Positions 8,306-15,460 of a stretch of 20,500 nucleotides of DNA are shown piece after piece. The notes under the pieces are model-generated. The model had not been told where the DNA came from and did not search any database. It worked only from the letters and a program-made list of their open reading frames with translations. Each line of letters opens with the position of its first letter. Within the stretch, counting starts at the first letter, position 1. The DNA is from Deltaproteobacteria bacterium (GTDB taxonomy: Bacteria; Desulfobacterota_C; Deferrisomatia; Deferrisomatales; JACRMM01): the NCBI GenBank assembly GCA_016218905.1, contig JACRCS010000391.1:1-20500 (forward strand), read 5' to 3'. Both the position numbers and the translations under genes were made by a program.

Positions 8306-8331
8306 ATTATACCGCGAAGAGGTTTCGTCAA
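8306..8331 (-). promoter_or_regulatory. Candidate sigma-70 promoter upstream of hyuA
   Basis: The minus strand shows TTGACG (8331-8326) and a perfect TATAAT (8311-8306), inside an AT-rich patch that stands out from the GC-rich surroundings. The 14-nt spacer is shorter than the usual 16-18, which weakens the call. Transcription starting near 8300 would give hyuA a leader of about 220 nt containing the inverted 7-nt arrays. Confidence 0.45.
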
Positions 8332-8435
8332 GCCCTTTTTTCGTCCAGGGTCCAATCGTCGGTTAAACGTGACAGAGGGGGGTGCGTGGAGGGGGGCGGC
8401 GCAGGGCAGGCTTTCCCAGGGCTGACGGAGTCAGG

Positions 8436-8627
8436 TCATTCATCCCGGTCGATGAGTTCCACGCCGAAGAACGGCTGCCGCCAGGCGAGCGTGCCGAACT
8501 CAAAGACTACGCCCGTTCGGGCTTCGGCCCGCGGCCACACATGGCATCCGCAGCCGACAGGCCTAGGGCGCAATCCCAAAGAAGAGAGCTTCTCCGTCTC
8601 GGGACGAGTAGGCTCTCGCGGGAGCTC
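8436..8627 (-). pseudogene. Possible remnant of a coding sequence (C-terminal tail)
   Basis: A 63-codon open stretch between in-frame TGA triplets (8630-8628 and 8438-8436) has no ATG start and is too short for a normal gene. Its end reads GVVFEFGTLAWRQPFFGVE followed by LIDRDE, with GC-rich third positions, and looks like the tail of a real protein. The family is not recognised. It may be a decayed gene downstream of the 466-residue protein, or chance. Nothing else gene-like is seen in 8356-8689. Confidence 0.22.
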
Positions 8628-8689
8628 TCAGGGCTCGGGCGCTCCGCGGGGCCCTTTCCAGGACGAGAGCCCGGCCGGACCCAGGTCAG

Positions 8690-10090
8690 CTACGGCTCGA
8701 ACCCCCAAAGTCCCCGCTCGCGGATGATGCGCCCCACGGGCTTGGGGACCATGCTCTCCCACGAGGAATCTCTCGCCTGGATCCGGTCCAGGACGTCCTG
8801 GGCGAGGACGGGCAGGAGCGCCTCGTCGTAGCCGCGAAGGCTCTCGATGAAACGGTTCTCGTACAGGTAGGCGTAGAGGTGGCGCAAGTGGGGCTTCACC
8901 AGCAGGTTGGCCGCGCTGATCACGGCCCCGCTGCCCGTATCGCATTGGGGGTAGGCGTAGACCTTGAGGTCGTTCTCGAAGAGCCGTCCGAAAGACTCCA
9001 GGATGCCTCCGGGCAGATCTTCGTAGTACTTCTCGTCGAAGATCTCCTTCAGCGTCGGAACGCCGGTAGCGATTCCGATCATCTTCTTGGTGAAGGTGAA
9101 CAGGTAGGCGGCCAGACGATAGTACTGGCCGAAGTTCGAGATGAGGACGGTGTGCCCGAGCGCACCGAGCGTATCGGCCCGTGCCAGGAAGTCCTTGGGG
9201 TCGATCGCGCCGGCGTGAACCAGGTTGTTGAGCGTCATCTCCATCAGGATGACGATCTCCTCCCCCTGCACCTGCGGTTCCTGAACGAACTGCGCGATCG
9301 AGCAGTTCAGCATGTCGATCATCGCGTTGGTCACCGGCCGGAAGCTCCCGCGCGCGACCAGGATCGGCTTCTTGTGCAGGACCTCCGCGGGTTGGACCAC
9401 CTCGCCGTCGGCCGCGATCATGGCCGCGTTCGTCAGCCCGAGTTGCACCAACTCGAGGCTCATCAACCGGTTGTCGATCGCTTCGAACGCGGAACCCGAG
9501 AACTTGATCATGTCGACCTCGACCCGATCGGCCGAGAGGTTGTCCAGGAGCGAGCTCACGAGCGCCTTCGGTTCTCGGTGCAGCGTCAGCGATCCGTGGA
9601 TCAGGTTCACGCCGATCATTCCGAGCGCTTCCTGCTGAGCCACGTTCTCCCGATCGAGAAGCCTGACGTGAATGATGATCTGGGACGGCTCGGACAGGGG
9701 TTCCGTCTGAAACTTGATTCCCATCCAGCCGTGCGCGCCGTCCGGCCGGCTGTAGCTTCGGGCCGCCACCGTGTCGGAGAACGCGAAGAAGCGCGTGGTA
9801 GTGCCGCGCTGGCCGGCCAGGCGGGCCTGGAGCAGCTCGAACTCGGTGTCGAGCATCGTGTGCAGGCGCCGCCGGCTCACGTAGCGTTCGCAGGGGCCGT
9901 AGATCGCGTCGCTGAAGGCCATGTCATAGGCTGAAATGGTCTTGGCGACCGTGCCCGAGGCGCCGCCCACGCGGAAGAACCAGCGCGCCACCTCCTGTCC
10001 CGCGCCGATCTCCGCGAAGGTTCCGTAGGTTCCGGGATCCAGGTTCACCTGGAAGGCCTTCTGGTGTGTATCCGGCTCTGCTCTCGTCAT
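8690..10090 (-). CDS. Conserved protein of unknown function, 466 residues
   Basis: The sequence begins with NLDPGTYGTFAEIGAGQEVA and RWFFRVGGASGTVAKTISAY and contains NTVAARSYS-like FSDTVAARSYSRPDG, RLLDRENVAQQEALGMIGVN, LMEMTLNNL, GVPTLKEIFDEKYY, LPGGILESFGRLF and LRHLYAYLYENRFIE. I recognise this as a well-conserved bacterial family of full-length cytosolic proteins; from memory, databases carry misleading labels such as TonB-dependent receptor or nicotinate-nucleotide adenylyltransferase. No signal peptide, beta-barrel pattern or HxGH nucleotidyltransferase motif is visible, so I do not adopt either. The start ATG has only a weak upstream GGA. It sits between the reductase-family gene (306-nt gap) and hyuA (613-nt gap), so it may not be translationally tied to either. 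Its role in the cluster is unknown. Confidence 0.85.
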   Translation of the reverse strand: MTRAEPDTHQKAFQVNLDPGTYGTFAEIGAGQEVARWFFRVGGASGTVAKTISAYDMAFSDAIYGPCERYVSRRRLHTMLDTEFELLQARLAGQRGTTTRFFAFSDTVAARSYSRPDGAHGWMGIKFQTEPLSEPSQIIIHVRLLDRENVAQQEALGMIGVNLIHGSLTLHREPKALVSSLLDNLSADRVEVDMIKFSGSAFEAIDNRLMSLELVQLGLTNAAMIAADGEVVQPAEVLHKKPILVARGSFRPVTNAMIDMLNCSIAQFVQEPQVQGEEIVILMEMTLNNLVHAGAIDPKDFLARADTLGALGHTVLISNFGQYYRLAAYLFTFTKKMIGIATGVPTLKEIFDEKYYEDLPGGILESFGRLFENDLKVYAYPQCDTGSGAVISAANLLVKPHLRHLYAYLYENRFIESLRGYDEALLPVLAQDVLDRIQARDSSWESMVPKPVGRIIRERGLWGFEP

Positions 10091-10337
10091 GGCATTCCGG
10101 CGGGCGAGGCCCGTGGCAATTCTCAGAAGAGAGTGGTTTCGACCTGTCGCCGGCTCCGGCAGCGACTCGGCCTCTCCGCCTCCGAAAGAGCAGGCGATCG
10201 TGCCCTCCGTGCTGACCGGGCACGCGAAGCCGTTCCGGATGCCTACGCGACAGCGGAACGATACACAAATTCACAATCGGGAGGAAGGGCGGGAGAGGAG
10301 GGCCTGGGGTCCGGCGCAGCTCTCGGTGAGGCGAGGT

Positions 10338-10374
10338 GACGCTGGGGAGCCACCGCTCCGGCCCCCTCAGCGTC
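10338..10374 (-). terminator. Strong stem-loop after the ketopantoate-reductase-family gene
   Basis: GACGCTGGGGAGCC (10338-10351) pairs with GGCCCCCTCAGCGTC (10360-10374) with one bulge and an 8-nt loop, beginning about 22 nt after the stop at 10397. No T-run follows on the minus strand, so intrinsic termination is uncertain; it may instead protect the 3' end of the mRNA. The remainder of the 10091-10396 gap shows only a short AT-richer patch near 10260-10277 and no gene. Confidence 0.45.
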
Positions 10375-10396
10375 CGACGGGCCTGACCCCGTGCTG

Positions 10397-11335
10397 CTAC
10401 GACTTGTAGTTGTCTTCTATGGCGCGCACGAGGTTGGTCATGGCGGTGTAGAACGGTACCGGGATGTTCTTCCGACGGGCGTACTCCACGACCTTCCCGC
10501 CCAGGAAGTCGATCTCCGTGGGGCTTCGCGCGGCGACGTCCGCGCACATCGAGTCCTTGTGAACCCCGACCTTCTCCAGATAGCCGAGCGCCTGCTCGAT
10601 GTACTCCTCTCCGCCCAGGTCGTACCCCATGGCCTTCGCCACGGAGAGGATCTCCCGGAAGGACGCCTCGGCGATCTCCCGGGTCGGGGGAAAGGCCAGG
10701 GCGCCGGCGATCGTCTTGTCCGTGACGGCGCAGATCGACGCCATCGTGCACTTCATGATCATCTTCTTCCAGACGTAGAGCCGGATGTCCTCCACGAGCT
10801 CCGTATCGAAGCCCGCGGCGGTGAGCAGCTCGGCCGTCTTCGCGCCGACCGCCCGACGCTCAGGAGCGATGCCGCCCAGGTGGTTGGGCTTGTTGAAGAA
10901 GGTGGTCTCCACCTGGCCCGGGCCCTTAACCGCCGCGCCGAAGTTCAGGATCATCCGCAGGGCCGCGCCGGGCCCGAATGCCTCGGCGATGACGTCCTCG
11001 GTCCCGAGGCCGTTGTGCGTGCTAATGATCTTCATTTCCGGCTTGAAGACCCCCTGGATCTCCCGCACCACCTCCGGCAAGTTGAAGGTCTTGGTGGAGA
11101 GAAAGATGACATCGGGCTCCTGTCCCTTCAGATCGGCGATGCTCGCTACCGCACGCCGCACCGGCACCCGAAACGATGCCGGCCCCGACACTGCCAGCCC
11201 CGACCCCAGCAGAGCCTCCCGGAGCCCTTGCCGCGGATCCACGAGGATCGTGTCCGGCGCCCGGGTCAAGAGGGCGCCCGCGATGACGGAGCCGGTCGCG
11301 CCCACCCCGACGACGGCGAATTTCAGGTCATTCAT
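10397..11335 (-). CDS. 2-dehydropantoate 2-reductase (ketopantoate reductase, PanE/ApbA) family protein
   Basis: A 312-residue NADPH-dependent oxidoreductase. The Rossmann motif GVGATG is at 10-15. By comparison with E. coli PanE the likely active-site residues are all present: Asn108 in STHNGLG, Lys191 in VWKKMIMKC and Glu274 in SPTEIDF. The length is normal for the family. The true PanE reduces ketopantoate for pantothenate synthesis, but in catabolic clusters such paralogues may reduce other 2-oxo acids or oxidise 2-hydroxy acids; its location between a molybdenum hydroxylase and hyuAB favours a catabolic role, which is inference. The ATG follows a purine-rich GAGGGAGAGGA stretch. A perfect 14-bp palindromic element and a CAGTTTT-type array separate it from the upstream FAD-subunit gene. 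Confidence 0.88.
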   Translation of the reverse strand: MNDLKFAVVGVGATGSVIAGALLTRAPDTILVDPRQGLREALLGSGLAVSGPASFRVPVRRAVASIADLKGQEPDVIFLSTKTFNLPEVVREIQGVFKPEMKIISTHNGLGTEDVIAEAFGPGAALRMILNFGAAVKGPGQVETTFFNKPNHLGGIAPERRAVGAKTAELLTAAGFDTELVEDIRLYVWKKMIMKCTMASICAVTDKTIAGALAFPPTREIAEASFREILSVAKAMGYDLGGEEYIEQALGYLEKVGVHKDSMCADVAARSPTEIDFLGGKVVEYARRKNIPVPFYTAMTNLVRAIEDNYKS

Positions 11336-11399
11336 GGTTCCTCTCCCTCAGTCGGAAAGCGGCCAGGAGTTGGCTCCGGGCCATGGTTCGTAGCTTTGT

Positions 11400-11430
11400 G
11401 TCCATCCGGAAAGTGCCTTTCCGGATGGAC
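11400..11430. repeat. 31-nt palindromic element, copy 1 (perfect 14-bp arms)
   Basis: GTCCATCCGGAAAG (11400-11413), loop TGC, then CTTTCCGGATGGAC (11417-11430): a perfect inverted repeat. A second copy matching at 28 of 31 positions lies at 18910-18940. It sits between the FAD-subunit stop (11461) and the reductase start (11335). No T-run follows in either direction. It may act as a REP-like dispersed hairpin or a terminator lacking the U-tract. Confidence 0.8.
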
Positions 11431-11435
11431 GTCAT

Positions 11436-11464
11436 CAGTCTTTCAGTTTTCGGTTGTCGGTTAA
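11436..11464. repeat. Degenerate CAGTTTT-type array overlapping the FAD-subunit stop
   Basis: Units CAGTCTTT, CAGTTTT, CGGTTGT and CGGTTAA run from 11436 to 11464. They resemble the array at 8087-8112, which also ends in GTTAA. The final TTA (11461-11463) is the complement of the TAA stop of the FAD-subunit gene, so array and stop codon overlap. Confidence 0.5.
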
Positions 11465-12438
11465 GACGCACCCGCGAGCTCTCGCTCCACGAGCGCCTTG
11501 GCGATTTGAACTTTGTAGCCGTTCCGGCTCAGCGGCTTCGCTTCGCGCACCGCCGCTTCGGCGGCGAGACGCGCGAGCTCCCTCGTCAAGGGTTGGCCGG
11601 TCAACATCTCCTCGGCACCCGTCGCCCGCACGGGAGAGGGGGCGACGGCGCCCAGCGCGATCCGGGCGCGGGTGCACGTCCCGGCTTCCAGCTCCAGCGC
11701 GGCCGCCACGCTCACGATGGCGAAATCGACCGGTTTCCGCAGGGTAAACTTCGAGAAGGTCTGACGCGGCGCGCCGCGGCCGATGGGCACTTCGATCTCC
11801 CGAACGATCTCGTCGCTCGCTAGGCAATTCCCCAGGGGCGAGTAGAAGTCCGGCAGGGCCACCCTCCGTTCTCCCCGCGGCCCGGAGATTATCACCTTCC
11901 CATCCAACGCGGCCAGTGCGACCGCGAGATCGGACGGGCAGACCGCAAAGCACCGCCTCCCGCCCATGATCGCATGGTACCGGTTGTCCCCCTTTACGGC
12001 CCGACAACCGCTGCCCCCTTTTCGAACGCAGGGGATCGGCCCCCCGATCTTTCTCGGGTAGCGATAGTACCAGCAGCGGACGTCCTGACAGAGATTGCCT
12101 CCCACGGTCGCGACGTTCCGGATTTGAGGCGTCCCCACCGTTCGCGCCGCTTCGACGAGCAACGGGTATCTCACCTGTAGGAGGGGGGACCGGACCACCG
12201 CGGCGAGGGTCGTCAGCGCGCCGATTCTCAAGGACTCTCCGTCCTCCTCGACGGAGTCGAGCCCCCGGATCGGCTTGAGGTCGATGACCGCTTCGGGGTA
12301 CGCGGGCAGGAAATCGCCGTTGAGGACCGTCAGCAGGTCGCTTCCGCCCGCGTTGACCCTGGCCCTCCATCCCCACTCACCGAGCGTCTGGCACGCTTCC
12401 TCGACGCTGCGGACGCTGAAGTGCGCGAAGGGTCTCAT
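11461..12438 (-). CDS. Molybdenum hydroxylase FAD-binding (medium) subunit with HcrB-like Cys-rich insertion
   Basis: A 325-residue subunit that should pass electrons through FAD. FAD-binding motifs are NAGGSDLL (29-36) and RNVATVGGNLCQD (108-119). An insertion of about 45 residues follows with Cys122, Cys137, Cys145, Cys163 and Cys167, plus the segment GDNRYHAIMGG. In 4-hydroxybenzoyl-CoA reductase beta subunits a comparable insertion binds an extra [4Fe-4S] cluster; the Cys count and order here support the same, but the last ligand could be 163 or 167. The start is the ATG at 12438: it has GGAGG 7 nt upstream, matches the family N-terminus and overlaps the Mo-subunit stop as ATGA. An in-frame upstream extension to 12675 is arginine-rich antisense-like noise and was not used. 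Confidence 0.92.
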   Translation of the reverse strand: MRPFAHFSVRSVEEACQTLGEWGWRARVNAGGSDLLTVLNGDFLPAYPEAVIDLKPIRGLDSVEEDGESLRIGALTTLAAVVRSPLLQVRYPLLVEAARTVGTPQIRNVATVGGNLCQDVRCWYYRYPRKIGGPIPCVRKGGSGCRAVKGDNRYHAIMGGRRCFAVCPSDLAVALAALDGKVIISGPRGERRVALPDFYSPLGNCLASDEIVREIEVPIGRGAPRQTFSKFTLRKPVDFAIVSVAAALELEAGTCTRARIALGAVAPSPVRATGAEEMLTGQPLTRELARLAAEAAVREAKPLSRNGYKVQIAKALVERELAGAS

Positions 12439-14723
12439 CGGCGAACCTCCTGCCCGGCCCCGGCCGTCCGACCGAGCGCCTTCAGGATGCGCTCGGGGGT
12501 CACCGGGTACTCGTGGAGCCACCGGCCAATGGCGTTCGAAGTCGCCATGAGCACGGCCGAGGGTCCGGGCGACGTGGTGATCTCGCCGACGCCGATGGCG
12601 CGAAAGCGGTGCGTGTCGATGGGCGTCTCCAGGACGACGTTCTCGATGGGCGGCAGCTCGGCCGTCGTCCGCCACTTATAGTCGGCCAGGTTGGAGTTGA
12701 GGACGTGGCCCGTGTTCGGGTCGAGGACCGTCTCCTCGAACAGGGCGCTGTCGATGCCGGCCGAGCCCAGGCAGCCGTTGAACTGCCCCTCCAGGCCCTG
12801 GGGGTCGATGATCTGGCCGGCGTCGGTGGCGTTCACCGCCCGGAGGAGGTCGACTTTGCCCGTCTCGGTGTCCACCTGCACTTCCACGAAGCTGATCATG
12901 CAGTTGCTGAGCGAGTAGTCGGGCTCGAAGCGGCCGCAGCCGATCACGGCCCGGAAGGCCATGACCTTCCTCCAGGGGACGCGCCTCTCGGGATCCTCCT
13001 TGACCCACACGAAACCGTCGGCCGTCTCCAGGCAGTCGGGCCCCTCCACCCCGAGCATCGGGGCAGCGAACTCGAAGAGCTTCCGCTTCGCGTCTTCGGC
13101 CGCGGAGATCACGGCGCCGAGGATCGCATAGGTGCCGCGCGACCCGGCGGGCCCCCACTCGACGGGCGTCACCAGGGTGTCTCCCGGAGTGAGCGAGATC
13201 TGCTCCAGGGGGAGCTGCAGGACCTCCCCCACGACCTTGACGACGTTGCTCCGGATGCCCGTGCCGTGTTCGGCGAGGCCCGAGATGATCACCACCCGGC
13301 CGTCGTTGTCGATGCGGACGTAGGCCTCGGACATGTCCTCGCCCACGTCGGCGTTCCCGTGCACCCCGACGCCGACGCCGATCCGCCTCGGCCCGTCCAC
13401 CGCTGTGGGCGTGAGCCAGCCCTTCCACTTCTCCTTCCACCCGAAGCGGTCGGCGCCCCGGTCCATGGCCTCGGAGTAGTCGATGCCGCGGTAGTCGTAC
13501 CAGATCGCGTCGCGCCAGAAGTAGCCCTGACCGGGTTTGATGAAGTTCTTCTTCAGCACCTCGAACGGGTCGAGGGAGAGCTTCTCCATCCCGAGCGAGA
13601 GGAGCGGGATGAGGGCGCACTTGAGCTCCTGCCCGCCGAAGCCCCGGACGATCCCCGAGGCCGTGCGGTTCGTGCACACGACCTCCGGCTTCAGCTTCCA
13701 GTTCTTGCTGTGGAGCGCGATCATGGCCTCGCCGCAGCCCACCGCGATCTGGATCTGGGTCGTGAGGGAGTAGTAGCCGGTCCCCACGAGCCAGGAGCCC
13801 GCGACGGCCGTCACGGTGCCGTCCCGCGTGAGGCCGATCTTCCCGTCGATCCAGGTGGAAGGCCGCAGGACGAAGCAGGCGAGTTGCTCTTCCTTCGAGA
13901 AGACGACCTTCACCGCGCGGCCCGCGGACCGGCTCAGGGCCGCGGCGTAGCACTGCGCCTGCCACGACATGACCTTGGCGCCGAAGCTCCCGCCGCAGGC
14001 CGCGCCGATGACGCGTATCTGCACGTCGTCTCCGAGAACGGAGGAGAGGATCCGCTTGTTGTTCCAGACTTTGTGGTTCGAGACCCAGAGGGTGAGTTGG
14101 TCCGGGTGCTCCCAAGAGGCGACGGCGACTGGGGGCTCCATCGAGAGCGGGTTCGGGATGTTTGCGTAGCTGAAGCGTCCTTCGACGACGGCATCGGCTT
14201 CCGCGAACCCCTTCTCCACGTCTCCCACCACGATCTCGGTCGCCCACTCCTCGCGCGGGAGGTGGGGGAGCAGGTTTCCGGGGCAGTCGTCGTAGAGCTG
14301 GGGGGCCTCGGGCTTCAACGCCTCGTGGTCGTCCAAGACGGCCGGGAGGACCTCGTACTCGACCTCGATCGAGCGAAGGGCCTCCTCCGCGAGGGCTTCA
14401 CTCTCCGCCGCCACCAGGGCCACGGCGTCCCCCACGTAGCGCACCCTCTCGTCCAGCAGGCGGATCTTCGGGTTACAGGGCCCGCCGCCCCTCCAGTCCG
14501 GGAAGTTCCGGTGGGTCAGCACCGCCCTGACCCCCGGCAGGCGCTCGGCCCGGCTGGCGTCGATGGACTTGATCACGGCGTGGGCGTGGGGGCTCCGGAG
14601 GACCTTCCCGTGGAGGAGATTCGCGAACTTGACGTCGTCGAGGAAGGCCGCCCCGCCGGTGACGACGTCGACGCCGTCTCTCCTCGGGACGGCCCTGCCG
14701 ACGTACCGATACGCCTCAGCCAT
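12435..14723 (-). CDS. Molybdenum hydroxylase large (Mo-cofactor) subunit, copy 2
   Basis: A 762-residue molybdopterin-binding subunit of the xanthine dehydrogenase family, forming the centre of a small-large-medium gene set. Motifs: RYVGDAVALVAAES (95-108), GGSFGAK (244-250), VRGFGGQE (359-366) and GVGE ending at Glu714, the expected catalytic base. Where most relatives have GQG, this protein reads AEHGTG (484-489), with Thr488 replacing the Gln that contacts the Mo oxo ligand in xanthine oxidase. The substrate is unknown; the companion FAD subunit points to the 4-hydroxybenzoyl-CoA reductase-like branch. The start overlaps the 2Fe-2S gene by 8 nt and the end overlaps the FAD-subunit gene by 4 nt, so the three are translationally coupled. 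It differs widely in sequence from the copy at 302-2635. Confidence 0.92.
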   Translation of the reverse strand: MAEAYRYVGRAVPRRDGVDVVTGGAAFLDDVKFANLLHGKVLRSPHAHAVIKSIDASRAERLPGVRAVLTHRNFPDWRGGGPCNPKIRLLDERVRYVGDAVALVAAESEALAEEALRSIEVEYEVLPAVLDDHEALKPEAPQLYDDCPGNLLPHLPREEWATEIVVGDVEKGFAEADAVVEGRFSYANIPNPLSMEPPVAVASWEHPDQLTLWVSNHKVWNNKRILSSVLGDDVQIRVIGAACGGSFGAKVMSWQAQCYAAALSRSAGRAVKVVFSKEEQLACFVLRPSTWIDGKIGLTRDGTVTAVAGSWLVGTGYYSLTTQIQIAVGCGEAMIALHSKNWKLKPEVVCTNRTASGIVRGFGGQELKCALIPLLSLGMEKLSLDPFEVLKKNFIKPGQGYFWRDAIWYDYRGIDYSEAMDRGADRFGWKEKWKGWLTPTAVDGPRRIGVGVGVHGNADVGEDMSEAYVRIDNDGRVVIISGLAEHGTGIRSNVVKVVGEVLQLPLEQISLTPGDTLVTPVEWGPAGSRGTYAILGAVISAAEDAKRKLFEFAAPMLGVEGPDCLETADGFVWVKEDPERRVPWRKVMAFRAVIGCGRFEPDYSLSNCMISFVEVQVDTETGKVDLLRAVNATDAGQIIDPQGLEGQFNGCLGSAGIDSALFEETVLDPNTGHVLNSNLADYKWRTTAELPPIENVVLETPIDTHRFRAIGVGEITTSPGPSAVLMATSNAIGRWLHEYPVTPERILKALGRTAGAGQEVRR

Positions 14724-15255
14724 CGCCCTGCCCTCCCCGGCCGGAGACCGCCAGGACCGACCTCACCACTTGATAGTGGCTGATGCACCTGCAGAAGTTC
14801 CCCGAAAGCGCCTCCTTCACCTCGTCTTCAGTTGGATGGGGGTTCTCGTTCAGGAGAGCCTTGGCGCTCATGATCATTCCCGGGGTGCAGAAGCCGCACT
14901 GGAAGGCCGTGTGGTCGATGAAGGAGTGCTGGAGGGGGTCGAGCTCGCCCGTCTTCGGGTTCCTCAGGCCCTCGATCGTGGTGACCGTCTTCCCGTCACA
15001 CTCGACGGTCAACTGCATGCAGGAGAGCACGGCCAGACCGTCCAGGTGCACGGTGCAGCCGCCGCACGCCCCGCCCTCGCACGACACCTTCGTACCCGTC
15101 AGCCCGAGGCGCTCCCGCAGCGTGAAAGCGAGGGTCTCGCTGGGAGCAACCCTTCCCGGGCCGAGCCCGATTTCCAAGCGATGCGGCTCCCCGTTGACGT
15201 TGAGCGTGATGTGGGCCTCGCGCCTCTCCGCGCTCCGTTTGTGTCTCGCCCGCAT
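14716..15255 (-). CDS. Molybdenum hydroxylase 2Fe-2S (small) subunit
   Basis: A 179-residue protein with the two domains of the family. The plant-type ferredoxin domain has Cys59, Cys64, Cys67 and Cys79 (CEGGACGGC and LSC). The helical second domain has Cys120, Cys123, Cys155 and Cys157 (QCGFCTPGM and CRC). All eight cluster ligands are present, so two [2Fe-2S] clusters should carry electrons from the Mo site to FAD. No signal peptide is seen; a cytoplasmic complex is expected. The ATG at 15255 is preceded by AGGAAGG. A slightly longer Arg/Lys/Glu-rich N-terminus (about 13 residues) comes before the domain. It overlaps the Mo-subunit start by 8 nt and opens the three-gene set after a 205-nt gap. 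Confidence 0.95.
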   Translation of the reverse strand: MRARHKRSAERREAHITLNVNGEPHRLEIGLGPGRVAPSETLAFTLRERLGLTGTKVSCEGGACGGCTVHLDGLAVLSCMQLTVECDGKTVTTIEGLRNPKTGELDPLQHSFIDHTAFQCGFCTPGMIMSAKALLNENPHPTEDEVKEALSGNFCRCISHYQVVRSVLAVSGRGGQGDG

Positions 15256-15351
15256 GCCTGCCTTCCTCTCTCACACAAAAGTCTGAGGCCATTTCTCCTC
15301 TGCTCTTGATCCTACACTGCCTGTGATCACCGACTCGTGCGCCCGAAAAAT

Positions 15352-15459
15352 CTGCTCTTCCTGCTCTTCCTGCTCTTCCTGCTCTTCCTGCTCTTCCTGC
15401 TCTTCCTGCTCTTCCTGCTCTTCCTGCTCTTCCTGCTCTTCCTGCTCTTCCTGCTCTTC
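15352..15459. repeat. Perfect 12-copy 9-nt tandem array
   Basis: CTGCTCTTC (minus strand GAAGAGCAG) is repeated 12 times without a mismatch, 108 nt in all. It starts one base after the TGA stop of the MmgE/PrpD gene (15461-15463). The rest of the gap (15256-15351) holds no gene and no convincing promoter. In either strand the array reads as open low-complexity peptide (LFL, CSS, RKS or GRA repeats); I treat these as artefacts of a period divisible by three. Confidence 0.95.
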
Positions 15460-15460
15460 C

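Noticed and set aside
8107..8355. 82-codon minus-strand frame in the hyuA leader region
   Set aside because: It runs through the candidate promoter and both 7-nt arrays and has no conserved pattern.
12439..12675. N-terminal extension of the FAD subunit
   Set aside because: Arg/His/Pro-rich noise overlapping the Mo-subunit gene; the ATG at 12438 has GGAGG and an ATGA overlap.
12513..14783. 756-codon plus-strand open frame opposite Mo subunit copy 2
   Set aside because: Low-complexity, charged antisense translation; the opposite strand has all Mo-subunit motifs and coupled neighbours.
15352..15459. CRISPR array
   Set aside because: Units are 9 nt and contiguous, with no spacers.
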